The notes beneath the pieces are model-generated. The model did no database searches. It was not told where the DNA came from and worked only from the letters and a program-made list of their open reading frames with translations. The position numbers and the translations under genes were made by a program. From Tetracladium setigerum (Eukaryota; Ascomycota; Leotiomycetes; Helotiales), in NCBI GenBank assembly GCA_031472005.1, contig PZJY01000002.1, forward strand, positions 620,001 through 684,000: a DNA stretch of 64,000 nucleotides, in the 5' to 3' direction. How positions within the stretch are numbered: position 1 is the stretch's first letter; each line of letters opens with the position of its first letter. Below are positions 45,790 through 56,485 of the stretch, in pieces.

Positions 45790-46979
45790 GATTGCGTATG
45801 TGTGAGGTTGTTTGAAGATGTCGATGGGAGTTTCGTCAAGGAATTGAATGGATGCCAGTTTGGATGATGAATTGTTGTTTGTTGTGAAGGAGGGAAAGAC
45901 AAAGGCAGGAGGGAGGTTTATGTAGGACGGGATAAATGATCCTCGGCTACCAGAGGCAGGAGCTAGCCTGGTCTGGGCTGTAGTTGCTCTATGACGTTTG
46001 CATCAATACATGAGAACAACCTCTCACTCACTTGACGATTCCAAGGAAAGGTGCAGGGATCGAGCTAAAGCTTGGGCGGAGGACTGTTTGGTTTCATTCT
46101 TATTATTATTGGAGCTGTTGTGAATGCTTCTCACTCACTAGCGGACTTTATTGATATTTTGCAAAGCACGATTGGGGACCTCTACACTCTAAGAGCTGTT
46201 GTACCTTTAATCATGTCTTCTCTGGTCCATATCTATCTTTGCATCTTTGATCTAGAGACATTCTCTCATCTCTTTCCCTCTTCTGTCTCTCACATCTCAC
46301 AAACTGGAGAACGCAAGTCTTCCACCTGCTCTCCGCTTCCCTCTCCACATCACATCAGAGCCAAGGATGACGAAAGTTTGATAGCAGGCAAGCTCAGCTC
46401 TGGCCAGTTTCCACTTATGTACCTAGCACTTGCAAGTTACAAGTACTGGAAACCTGTAGAAACCTGTCTTTCTTTTTCCTCAGGGGGCGTCGCATAACTG
46501 CACACTATTACTTACTGCTCCGGTCTTTTCCCTGTCTCCAGGTCCCAACAACTCCGTTGCTTGTCATCTCGATTGCTTTCTGTGGATCCCGCTCCAGCCT
46601 TCCCCACACAATGGAAATCCTACGTCATAATCAATGTGGCTGCTGTGGCGCAACCTCCTTCCTCGCTTGCCACTTGGCTGCGTCTAAAATAAGCGCGTGA
46701 TCACAAGGAGGACATACATTCACGTGACTATCCTCTATCTTCCCTCTTGTTTTCACGAGATATGTACTGAGTTACGAGTTGTATAGAGTACTTCAGTTGG
46801 TATAGACGCAAGGGAAGTCAACTGATCTTCAATAGTCTCTCATCAAACCCATAGGGTGAGATTTGAACTTCCGAGAGACATCTTGGACAGCCCGTGGCCT
46901 GGGACACCTTCTCCCCTCAAAAACTACCACAACACCTTGATATTCAACCCAAAATGAGATAATTTAGCTGTGATTCGCC
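45790..46979. promoter_or_regulatory. divergent intergenic region
   Basis: About 1.2 kb between two divergent genes. A 141-codon open frame at 46072 has no family resemblance and sits in promoter-type sequence, so I treat it as chance. Confidence 0.5.
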
Positions 46980-48418
46980 ATGCCTCCCATTAATCCAGAG
47001 CAAGAACACCTCATCCAGCCTCTCAAAATGCGAAGAAAGCGTCTCTTCAGCGTCAACTGCCTTATGTAAGCATCTCATCTGCACAGCTCCTGTTCTCAGC
47101 CCCACGTTTCCATTTCCATTGCCTCAAGCTCATCATCTCATCTCCAGGCCATTCTTGCTCATCCTCACACTCTTCTTTGCCTTCTCAGTCTTCATCGGTG
47201 GATCCGAAAAGCCGAAGATGGCCACTCACATCGAATATTCGACCGTCACGGGGTATTTCCTCCAAGATGATCCTGCCACAGAACCAAACGGTTTTGACTA
47301 CGTGAGTCCATCTAAACACTCTTAAAAGTATTCACAAAGGTACAATAGCTGATATCGTCTCAGACCGCCACCAACTTTGGCCTGATAACTCGCTCATACG
47401 AAAAAGATGGTACTTTTGACCCCTCCAACCAAAAAACCCAATGGCAACGTTTCGAAAACGAAGTGTCCCGCCTCAACCATGAAAGCGACAAAAACACCAT
47501 CTACAAGGTATTTTTCATGGGACGTCATGGAGAGGGTTATCATAATGTTGCCGAAGCCTTCTATGGAACCAAAAATTGGGATGTAAGTCGCCATCCTACT
47601 GCTTCTATCAATTTTCATCCCCTCCGTAATCAAATATAATTCACTCTCAATCCTGTACTCTCCTCCCATGGATATCTGCTAATTTATACCCTCCCATCTC
47701 AGTGCTACTGGTCCCTCCAAGACGGCAACGCAACAAGCAACTGGGTCGACGCCCATCTCACCCCTATCGGCGAAGCCCAAGCCCTAGCAGCCAACCGTTT
47801 CTGGGCCCTCCTCATCGCCAACCAAAAAATACCCTTCCAGAATCTTACTACTCCTCCCCCTCCGCCGCTGTTGCGCCACGGCCTCCCTAACTTTCACCGG
47901 TCTCCCCCTCCCCGCCTCCCACCCATTCAAACCCCTCATCAAAGAGCTCTTCCGCGAAGTCATCGGCGCACACACCTGCGACGAACGAAGTCCCAAGTCA
48001 GTAATTCAGAAGGAATTCCCGAACTTTGAATTCGAAGAGGGCTTTGTGGAGGAGGATCCGCTGTTTCAGAAGACTTTGAGGGAGACGGATAAGGCACAGG
48101 ATCAGAGGACGAAGGTCGTGCTTGATGATGTTTTTGGGTCGGATAGGAATACGTGGATTAGTCTGTCCAGTCATTCGGGGGAGATTACTTCCATATTGAG
48201 AGGTGAGTTCCCCACTCTTTTTAGGTGAAGATTATAGGATTCTAATTAATCATGTGATAGTTCTTAAACATCGGGAGTTCAGACTAGGAACAGGACAGGT
48301 CATTCCGGTCTTGATCAAAGCGCAAATTCTGGATGGAGCGGCTCCTCCAGAGAAGCCTGAGCCGTGGATGACCATCATACCATGTGCAGAGCCTCCTGCT
48401 CCAACAGTTTTACTGTAG
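46980..48418 (+). CDS. Membrane-anchored histidine phosphatase (PMU1-like), with two frame breaks
   Basis: Phosphoglycerate-mutase-fold protein of the fungal Pmu1 group, with unknown substrate. Exons: 46980-47065, 47148-47301, 47364-47582, 47703-48202 and 48261-48418. A basic N-terminus (R-R-K-R) precedes one membrane segment, P-F-L-L-I-L-T-L-F-F-A-F-S-V-F, so the enzyme domain probably faces the lumen or outside. The catalytic motif is F-M-G-R-H-G-E-G-Y-H-N. Then W-V-D-A-H-L-T-P-I-G-E-A-Q-A, a P-S-A-A-V-A region in the position of the usual S-P-L-x-R-C, E-x-I-G-A-H-T-C-D-E-R, and the second histidine in S-S-H-S-G-E-I. Two bases are missing, near 47832-47838 and within 47872-47890; adding them gives 372 residues. 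In this family the second region normally contains an Arg-Cys pair. Confidence 0.85.
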
Positions 48419-48766
48419 TGGACTTTTACGGTTATTTTGAGCGAGCGTACGCGAATAATGATAACCAAATTCCATTTACCCCAAGGATCTATTCTTTCTT
48501 GCCCTCTTGGTGCTCTTTTGACGTAGAATGCGCCCGAATGTCATCACAATAACTCACAAATCAAAACTTCAACTCAGATTCAAACTCCCCACACAAAATT
48601 CCTACCTCATATAGCACAATCATCGCGGTAAGCAAATTCACCACGGAGTAAGCTCCAAAAGAAAAAAAAGTTCATCCCCCTTCAATCCTCCCTCGCCCAT
48701 CACAAAACACCACCACCACCCAAATGTCACCACACCAAAACATTGACAAATAAAATTATAAAAAAA

Positions 48767-48828
48767 CTAAGATAGTTTTTCAACTATCTTAGGGAAAACC
48801 CCTCTTCAGGTGTTAAGAGGGGGTTTTC
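48767..48828. repeat. Two adjacent strong hairpins
   Basis: Hairpin 1: a perfect 11-bp stem (CTAAGATAGTT paired with AACTATCTTAG) with a TTTC loop at 48767-48792. Hairpin 2: arms GAAAACCCCTCTT (48794-48806) and AAGAGGGGGTTTTC (48815-48828) with an 8-base loop; the arms are perfect but for C4 facing G5. They sit 1 bp apart in non-coding sequence 350 bp after the histidine-phosphatase stop. Function unknown; a structured 3' RNA element or a mobile-element end are options. Confidence 0.8.
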
Positions 48829-49733
48829 ATTCGATTATTTTTGGACTACAGTGCAAGGGTTTTTGGTTTGTTTTCGACAATGGAATTTTTTGCTACAAGC
48901 TAATCTAATCTTTTTGGCCCCAGTTTAGCGACTTTTGGTGGTCGATTTGGATAAATTCAAACGACTCGACGAATCGAGCTGTTAGAATTTACTCTTGATG
49001 AAGGTGAGGTTGGGTTGTTTGGGATTATAGGGATGCTGGGAAGGTGGAAGGTGGAAGGTGAGATGGTGGTGCGCTGGTGAATGACGGTGGAGTGGTTGTT
49101 GTTGTTTTTAGAATTGTTGTTGTTGATGCGCGAACTGTCGTTGTTCACTTCACTGTTTACTCGCGTGAATTCTTTTGGCGCTGAGCATAAATGACATGCA
49201 AATACCTGCTTTTTGCTCATTACTTGGATGCTCTCGGGTTTTTGTTCGCTTTCTTCACCGCAGGGATCAGGCAGGGTTCCAGTTGTTTCTCGGGTTTCCT
49301 TCTGTCTGTCTTTTACTTCCTGTTCGTGTTTCTCTTCGCCGGGATATTTAAGGTCGTTTTCGAATTCCTGGGGATCTTGATCTAGCAAGCTCACCTTGTC
49401 GCTTCTTGTAGGTGTTTCGTCAAGCACTTGTTTGTTTATCTCAGATTTGACGAATATTAGAACGTTTGGGTTGAGCCAATTTTCTGAACAAAGGTCAAGT
49501 GAAATTATTCATACTAAAAAAAGACCTCTCTGAATAATCTGAGAGAAAATGGATTGTACTTGCCTCATGAGAAGTTGAGAACGGTTTATAGATGGTTCTC
49601 TTGCACCGTACAGAAGCTGAGGGCTGCAATTACAAATGAAAGTGACCTTCGCCGAGAAACGAAATGTTCTTTTTCATTGCTTTTATAAAAGGAACACCTC
49701 TTTTCGAAATACTTCAGCTCGAGGGCGTTCGAA

Positions 49734-49898
49734 ATGGCAGAGTTCGAGGCGCCGGCAGAAAATCATGGGAAAACTCCACTGCTCGACTCTGACATGCACT
49801 TTACATCCCTTCTGAACAAGTGGAGGACTGAAGGTGGTTTATCATATCGCTGTTTTACAGAATCATATAATTTGTTCCATCTTTGCTACAATAAATAG
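49734..49898 (+). CDS. Weak small-ORF candidate
   Basis: A 54-residue frame starting M-A-E-F-E-A-P-A-E-N, with TATAAAA 44 bp upstream (49684-49690). No homology recognised and no codon evidence beyond the start context. An alternative with an intron beginning GTGGTT is possible. Listed only so that it is not lost. Confidence 0.2.
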   Translation: MAEFEAPAENHGKTPLLDSDMHFTSLLNKWRTEGGLSYRCFTESYNLFHLCYNK

Positions 49899-51449
49899 AC
49901 TCGTCACCAATGGGTAAGTGACCGTGAACAACAAAATTACTGTCGAATTTATGTCGTCGTCGCTTTTGGATCTGTTGTCTTTACATACTCTTCGGCCTTT
50001 TTATACAAACTATCAAACCCATCAAGTCTAACTTCAAGATTTGTAAATATCCAATGCCAAGTACTTCTGCGTATCTTTTTTCCCCTGCTCACCAAGGTGA
50101 CGCTCAAGAACGCATGGAATGGGAGATACTGTGCCTTTAGTTGATGGATCTATCATGGCAAACATTGAATAGATAGATAAGCATGCACTTTTATGGGTTT
50201 GGAAGTTGGCGTCATTGTGGAAGGAACGCCATTGCGGTAGTTGTCAATTATTGACAGTGGAAAATCCGCCCATGCCAGAAATGAACGGGAATGGGATCCA
50301 GATCTGAATTGAGAATACTGAGTAGTGACCTGTGGCGACCTTTTCGCAAAGATTTAATGGTAATTTTTATCGAAGTTGAGGTCCGTTCCCGTGGGTAGAT
50401 TTGGACGGAATTTTGGGTGCTTCCTGATTGCATTTTTTCAATCTGTCAAAGGAAGTTGTGAAGAGGGAAGCTGAGCAGAATCGGAAAATACCTCTTATAA
50501 AACCAGATATTCAACCATTGAAAAAATAATGATATCAAAGTGATTTGAAATAAACAACCCCCCAACAAAACTTGGCTCCCTAATCAAGCTTCACCCAAGC
50601 GAAGCGGGAGCAAAATAAGCCTTTTTCACTTCGGACTTCGTCGATTCATCATCACCATTATTGAGATCGAGTCAGAACTTCTAGATTCGGTTCTCATTAT
50701 TCAAAATTTGGTCTTTCTTGATCATGGAAAGAATGACAAATGTGATACAAATATCTCTTGCTTTGTCATGGCGAGAAAACCTAGACTTTCTGCACTTGCA
50801 TTTACTCCTCTGAAACTAACCCAATCGGATACGAGCCCTATGTACGAACCTCAGACTGCTCCCCTTTAATCTTCCGACAACGTATTCACCAATGCAAAAT
50901 TCCGAAGGATCAAATAGGGAAACCCACCGTCAATTTAAATGCGCGATTTAAAAGGTGCGTTGGCATATTATCACCTGTTGTTGTTCTGTTTTGTTTTGTT
51001 TCGCACACTCGGCAGAGTTAACCTTACATTTCGCTAAACCCTCCCAGCCCCAGCTAGCTCCATAACTCAGAGCTCGAAGCGGAGACTAGTAGGGTTCATA
51101 TGACTATTTTACGTATTTGGGAAAAGCTACTCGAGGCTGACTTCATTTCACGAACGGCGCAATGTACACTACACCGTAGCAAGTCAGCCTGATGGCGTAT
51201 GCTTTGGGCAGTGCCGTGGTACTGTAATAATGATCCTTTGTCGTATACAAGTACGGTGGAAGTATAACGTGTAAAGTCGTCTGATAGCATTTGAAGGGAG
51301 TTGACTTCATTCTGTCGTTCAGTAGATATCTTCTCGATATTTCTTCCACAATAACTTCTACGCTCGTTTTTCACAATCAACCTGCAGAATTGAAGAAAAA
51401 AGATTCCATCTCACATTTTCTATCAGCTTAAATATAAATCTTATTCAAT

Positions 51450-52277
51450 ATGTATTTCACCACCTCAATTATCCTCACTACAGTCCTCACCCACCTCACC
51501 TCCGCCACACCTACTTCAGAACCAACCCTCACTCCTCGCGCAACATGGTGGAAACCAACAGCAGGAACAACATGGCAATACGAAATCGGCGTCACAAACC
51601 CAACCGACTACACCACTCCCGCGATCGCCTTCTCCATCGACCTCGAAGGCGCCACATCGACCTCGATCGCCAAATTCCACACAGCCAACAAAAAAGTAAT
51701 CTGCTATTTCTCCGCCGGTACATTTGAAGACTGGCGCACCGATGCCAATTCCTTCGCTGAGGCGGATAAAGGGACTAAGTTGCCCGAGTGGAAGGGAGAG
51801 AGATGGCTCAATACAAAATCGACGAAAGTGAGAGAAATCATGACGACGAGGATCAAGTCGGCCAAGACGAAGGGGTGTGATGCGTTGGAACCGGATAATA
51901 TGGATGCCTATGATAATGGAGGAGGAGGATTCAACCTCAAGAGTGCGGATGCACTCGACTATATCAAGTTCCTCGCTACTACTGCGCATGGGTTAGGTTT
52001 GGGAATTGGGCTGAAGAATTCAGGAGATATCGTTGGAAGTGCGGTGCCGCTGGTGGATTTTGCCGTTAATGAACAATGTGTTGAGTATGGGGAGTGTGCA
52101 AGATGGCAGCCATTTATTGCGGCGAATAAGCCTGTCTTCAATGTGGAGTATCCGGAGGGTGGCGCGAAGGCAACGGCGGCTGTGAAGTCGACTAGTTGTA
52201 AGTCACCGAAGCAGTTCTCGACGATTTTGAAAGACTATGATGTTACGGCGCCGGTGTATATTTGTCCTGCTCATTGA
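51450..52277 (+). CDS. Secreted GH114 endo-alpha-1,4-polygalactosaminidase
   Basis: Single-exon gene of 275 residues. The signal peptide is M-Y-F-T-T-S-I-I-L-T-T-V-L with a T-S-A-T-P cleavage region. The GH114 TIM-barrel fold follows: W-W-K-P-T-A-G-T-T-W-Q at the start of the mature protein, F-S-I-D-L-E-G, V-I-C-Y-F-S-A-G-T-F-E-D-W-R, C-D-A-L-E-P-D-N-M-D-A-Y, G-L-G-I-G-L-K-N-S-G-D, V-N-E-Q-C-V-E-Y-G-E-C and F-N-V-E-Y. Enzymes of this family cut partially acetylated galactosaminogalactan, a fungal cell-wall and biofilm polymer. The frame is intact. Its last 23 codons and 3' flank are duplicated at 55168-55345. Confidence 0.93.
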   Translation: MYFTTSIILTTVLTHLTSATPTSEPTLTPRATWWKPTAGTTWQYEIGVTNPTDYTTPAIAFSIDLEGATSTSIAKFHTANKKVICYFSAGTFEDWRTDANSFAEADKGTKLPEWKGERWLNTKSTKVREIMTTRIKSAKTKGCDALEPDNMDAYDNGGGGFNLKSADALDYIKFLATTAHGLGLGIGLKNSGDIVGSAVPLVDFAVNEQCVEYGECARWQPFIAANKPVFNVEYPEGGAKATAAVKSTSCKSPKQFSTILKDYDVTAPVYICPAH

Positions 52278-53221
52278 GGTGTCGGATTGTGGTCAGTGGA
52301 GAGTGTGACAGGCAGGTAGCGAAGCTTTGAGTAGGAATTATGAATCATTTCAATAAAAAGAGGTAAAATGACGATATCGAAAATGAAATAGATGTAAACG
52401 CAATATAGAAGTACTAAATTAATAATATTAATACTTTAAGTGGTTGACTGGAGTGAAGCGCAAAAGTTGGATAGATACCAGGTATAAATCATTGGTTTCC
52501 TGGTGAATTTCATCTCCGAATCTGGAGATTGAATATAGTTGTGCAGAAAACGTGTTGAAGTCGTGAAGATAGATTCTTTGGCACCATCAACTCGGGCCTC
52601 TGAATTTACTTAATTCCTGGTAAATATCTTGGCTGTATCGTTCGATGCTTTCAATTGTTCTGCTATTAGTGATAATTCTGAGTCGAGACGTGACAGAGCA
52701 ATGAACGATAATTCGTCCTCAACTTAAAGCGATTCTTCCTGGTATGCATGACAATCAGTTTCTCAAGCGCACTGGGGAGATTTTGGGACAATGCAGTATG
52801 ATTTTTGATTCTTGTAATGCCTTCTAGTTGCTAAGTACAGGAAGTAGTCGAAAGTTCTGACAGGGAAGCTGGAATGCTGACTCGGGACTACTGCGTGAGC
52901 TGGCTGCTTATCAACACACCATCAAGCGAGCAATCCCATCCAAATTTGGTTTTAGATTTCGATTTATTAAGCCAATTAACGTAAGAGAGAAAAGGCCTTT
53001 GCGTTGTGGTGTTCTTGAATTGCGGCAAGCGATTGGAAGCTGAGATCAAGTCCGACGCCTTGGCTTCAGCCGTAGAACAAGTGAATCTTTCCTCAACCAA
53101 CCCCGAACCACTTTACTGTACATTTGCTATGAAAAGCTTCGCGATATCAACAATATTGCTTGCCGCAAAGTAGTCTATCTCTAACCATTATATTCATATT
53201 CACGCCTTGGTCTTCGGTCCA
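52278..53221. other. intergenic, GH114 to F-box gene
   Basis: About 0.9 kb including the GH114 3' flank, which has a copy near 55240-55345. No gene seen. Confidence 0.5.
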
Positions 53222-55167
53222 ATGTCAAAATTGCATCGAACTCTCTCGCCGCGTGGACTTTGGAATCAGATTGTGAAAGCTAAGACCAGATCTTGCACGA
53301 CAAAATCGAGCATCGAAGCGCTCCCAGAAGAGCTTCTGTACGAGATATTTGTACTTCTCTCCCCAAAGAAATATACTTCGCTCGAGGACTATCTGGACGA
53401 TTGGCCTAGGGAATATATCCCGCCGCCCGAAGAACTCCTCTCACTTATTCGGTGTAGCCGCCGTACGTACAGAAATTGCTTGCTTTCTTAATTGTCTCTA
53501 TAGGATACTTAAATGACATGAATGTCTGTTAAAGACAACAACGTGGCGCGGCCTTGCAAAGGACAACCCGTTTCTAACACCACAACAGGTTTTTACAGAA
53601 TCGGTATACCTTTTCTTTACTACACTTTCGATCATGGATCTCAACAAGAAAGTACTCAGGCATGGCCACGCTTTCTTCGAACTACGTTTTCACGCCCGGA
53701 TTTAACAGACCATGTCAGAGGCTTGCGGTTCTCAACTGATCGCTGGGGTTATTACCAGTACGATACCACAGACCTCCTTACATATCTTTCAACTATGCGG
53801 CATTATATGGATTCTCGGACGATAGATAATCAAATTCAAGCTCTGACCATTCAAAATGTGGACCAACGGAACACTCTGACATCGAAAGACAACGCCAGAT
53901 CCGTACGAGAGACAGAGTCAACCCTGTTAAAAGGAATTACAGCTGCCCAGAGTCTAACTCAAGTTAAGAACGGCACCTCTTCATCGCATAGCTCAAGATC
54001 CGTACCAGGCTGGATGAGGAAGACAACCCGGGACTTGTTACCCCATTCTAAAGTAAGCTTTTCAGCACTTTTTGGTGGCCTTCATGAATCTGACATGATG
54101 GAGCGTGCTCTAGTTCCAAGCACAGGCTTGCCAACGTCCCACGATACTGAAGTGCTTGTACGGGAGGCGTTGTGTGGTGGACGTTACCGTGCCGTTCTAA
54201 TTTATCTCATCTACCGCCTCCTAAACCTCGAGTCCATCACTCTTACCATCGAGGAAGAGAGATACCCCGATGATGACAAAACCCTCGAAGAAACCTTCGC
54301 TCGAGCTATCAGTCCCCACGTCATCAATCTTTCCAAGTTCAAAACCTTCGACCTGATTTTCATGGAAAGAGTGAGTTCCTTACAGCTTGACACCTACTTC
54401 CCCTTCCTCCTTCAACCCTCTCTCCGCTGTTTCAGTGCAACAAATCTTCGAGAATCCGGCTGGCTGCCCACCCGCGAGACGCCCAGCTCTCAATAACTCA
54501 CCTCTCGTTTTCAGAAACCAATTTGTGCTCCTCTTCGCTCGATGCATTTTTAAGATGCTGTTCCAACCTCTCGTATTTGAAGTACGATCACCATCAAACG
54601 CGCTGGAATGAAAAGCCCTTCATTCCAAAATCAATCGCTATTTCTATCAAAGAGCTTTCTCACACTCTCAAAAATCTCATCCTATACTCAAGCGTAGACA
54701 CCTACAGATCTGCCCGCGTAATTGAGGAATTCAGTCATTTAGGGCCAGTTTTGAAAAATTTCACTGTTTTGGCAAGGCTGGATATAACATCCCATGTCCT
54801 TCTGGGAACGCGCCCATCTGAACATTCGAGGTGGTGGAAGCTAAACTTTGATTTGAATTACATTTTCCCCACCCAATCACTAGTGGATTGTCTCCCACCT
54901 TCTATCGAAAAGCTGAAGTTGGTGGATTGTGCGGATGGCCTTGTCGATGAGGTGAGGGAGCTGGTTTTAGCGAACGCGGGAGCAGTGCCGAAACTGACTG
55001 TGGTAACTATGGCATTTATGGCGCCTGAAGATGCGGTGCCGTCGGATTTGCCGCAGCCGGTTGAGGAAGTGCTATGGGCTGAGGAGGTTGTAGGATATGT
55101 GAGGATTAGATCCTCTTGGAAGGTCAAAACGAGAGAAGCTGCGAATGCTGAAGTACGTGGAACTTAG
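53222..55167 (+). CDS. F-box-like protein, with a frame break
   Basis: Exons 53222-53462 and 53589-55167. The start is the ATG of M-S-K-L-H-R; the open frame's earlier first codon is TTG. The N-terminal region carries an F-box-like stretch: I-E-A-L-P-E-E-L-L-Y-E-I-F-V-L-L-S, then L-L-S-L-I-R-C-S-R-R, joined across the intron to F-Y-R-I-G-I-P-F-L-Y-Y-T-F, the usual fungal pattern. The rest is a leucine-rich, helical substrate-binding region without clear repeats, and includes I-E-K-L-K-L-V-D-C. One C is missing at C3 54482-54484 (R-E-T-P-Q-L-S-I); both flanking frames are coding. Expected length about 606 residues. The partner and target are unknown; action as an SCF adaptor is a family inference. 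It lies between two copies of the GH114 tail. Confidence 0.72.
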
Positions 55168-55345
55168 GGCAGTTTTTGACTATTTTGAGGGAATATGATG
55201 TTACCGCGTCGGTGTTTATTTATCCTGCTCATTGAGGTGGCGCATCTTTTTGCACAGAGAAGTGTGCGAAGGCAGGAAGCGAAGCTTCGCACAGCGATTG
55301 AAGTCGTGCCAAGAGGGGGGGAGTAGGAAGTTATGAAGTCGTGAA
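55168..55345 (+). pseudogene. Truncated GH114 3' end copy
   Basis: Aligns with 52203-52350, the last 23 codons and 3' flank of the GH114 gene. Nearly every base of the segment encoding Y-D-V-T-A and P-A-H-stop is shared, as are downstream blocks GGCAG..AGCGAAGCTT and GAGTAGGAA-TTATGAA. There is no start and no catalytic part, so it is a non-functional tail. It begins right after the F-box stop codon. A GC-rich palindrome (TGTGCGAAG...CTTCGCACA) interrupts the flank in this copy only. Confidence 0.8.
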
Positions 55346-56485
55346 TAAAATTGATGTAAAAGTAGTAGTAAAGTTGCAAGAACTAAACTATGATAGTAAT
55401 AGTTCAATATTTAAACGGGTTCATCTGTTTCTCCCAGAAGAGGTGGAATTTCTGCTTTCCGGGCACTCCACTTGAACGTGGAACGCTGACAAGACCCAAC
55501 AATTGAGGATTTCTTTGAGACTTTGGAAAGGCCAGGGCCTTCTCTACCTGAAGATTTGTGAATATTAGCGAGGCAGAAGATGAAGACGGAAAATATTTCG
55601 AGGTAAGAACGAAGCGAACTCAAGGCTACTTGGGAGCGGCGAAGACAGTTCGAAGCTTCTGGCCAAGAAGTGTTGGTTTTAACAAGGTACTCTTGACAAA
55701 TTTGTATCTGCCATTAGCAAGCCAAGATGTTCCAAGAGATGGGAATTAATTGCAATACTTCGGATTTGACATTGTTTTCTGCTCGCTTCCGAATAGAAGG
55801 GCTTGATTTTGCAATTTTTGAGTACCAAGTAACAGATGAGTGCCCCCAAGTAAAAATCTAACTCGGGAGCATCACGTACTTTGTCAAAAGGAGCTGTGTA
55901 CATTGGGAATGAGATCCAGGCATCTTAGATTATTGGTTGTCTTATTAGTATTCACTGCTTGATGGCTTTCTGCTGACTACCTGTATCTGGTGGAAGTTGA
56001 GACGACTCAAATGACTCCAGACTTTGCTTGATAGCCAGTCAAGCTTCTCTATATTTATCATTAGCTACAAGCATTCATGATTGAAAATTCGGAGTCGAGG
56101 TCACAAAACTCTCAAGGCGGCATGTAGCCTGGCAAGTGGAATGGCCATATTGACCGTCGATCCCAAGCTCTCACAATCCTTGGGTCGATGACATGGCTGT
56201 GAGTAACTGATATCTGAAGATCTCAAGTTGAATGAAATTACCACAAAATATAATCTTTTACCTAAGATCAGAAAATGCAAGGCCAGCGAGGAGTGCGAGC
56301 TGGAAATCGGCTGCGCCAAGGCACAGCCTCGCAAGAAATCTGCCTCGTGGACAGCAACATCGACTTGACAAAATAAATCTGGTTTGTACGAATCTTTCCT
56401 TCTCTTTGCACAAGTCAAACTTTGACCAAATTCCGGCTGCTTTTACAACGAGGAAAGAAGGATCGTTTGTTATCCATGCCCCGCC
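55346..56485. other. intergenic after the GH114 tail copy
   Basis: About 1.1 kb of non-coding sequence up to the next gene. No supported feature. Confidence 0.5.

Larger units (their letters stand above)
48419..51449. other. 3-kb gene-poor gap
   Basis: No confident gene. Contents: twin hairpins at 48767-48828, a weak small-ORF candidate at 49734, and AT-rich sequence. A 157-codon minus frame at 48957-49427 begins with GTG and is Asn/Ser low-complexity at its end, so I do not call it. Confidence 0.45.

Noticed and set aside
46072..46497. 141-codon plus-strand open frame
   Set aside because: Hydrophobic then low-complexity, with no splice context or family resemblance, and it lies in a divergent promoter.
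46780..46870. tRNA-like segment with a D-arm-like TTCAGTTGGTATAGAC and a GATTTGAACTTCC block
   Set aside because: The two boxes lie on opposite strands for a tRNA and no cloverleaf stems form, so this is not a tRNA gene.
48957..49427. 157-codon minus-strand open frame
   Set aside because: Its first codon is GTG, the first ATG is late, and the end is Asn/Ser low complexity. No homology recognised.
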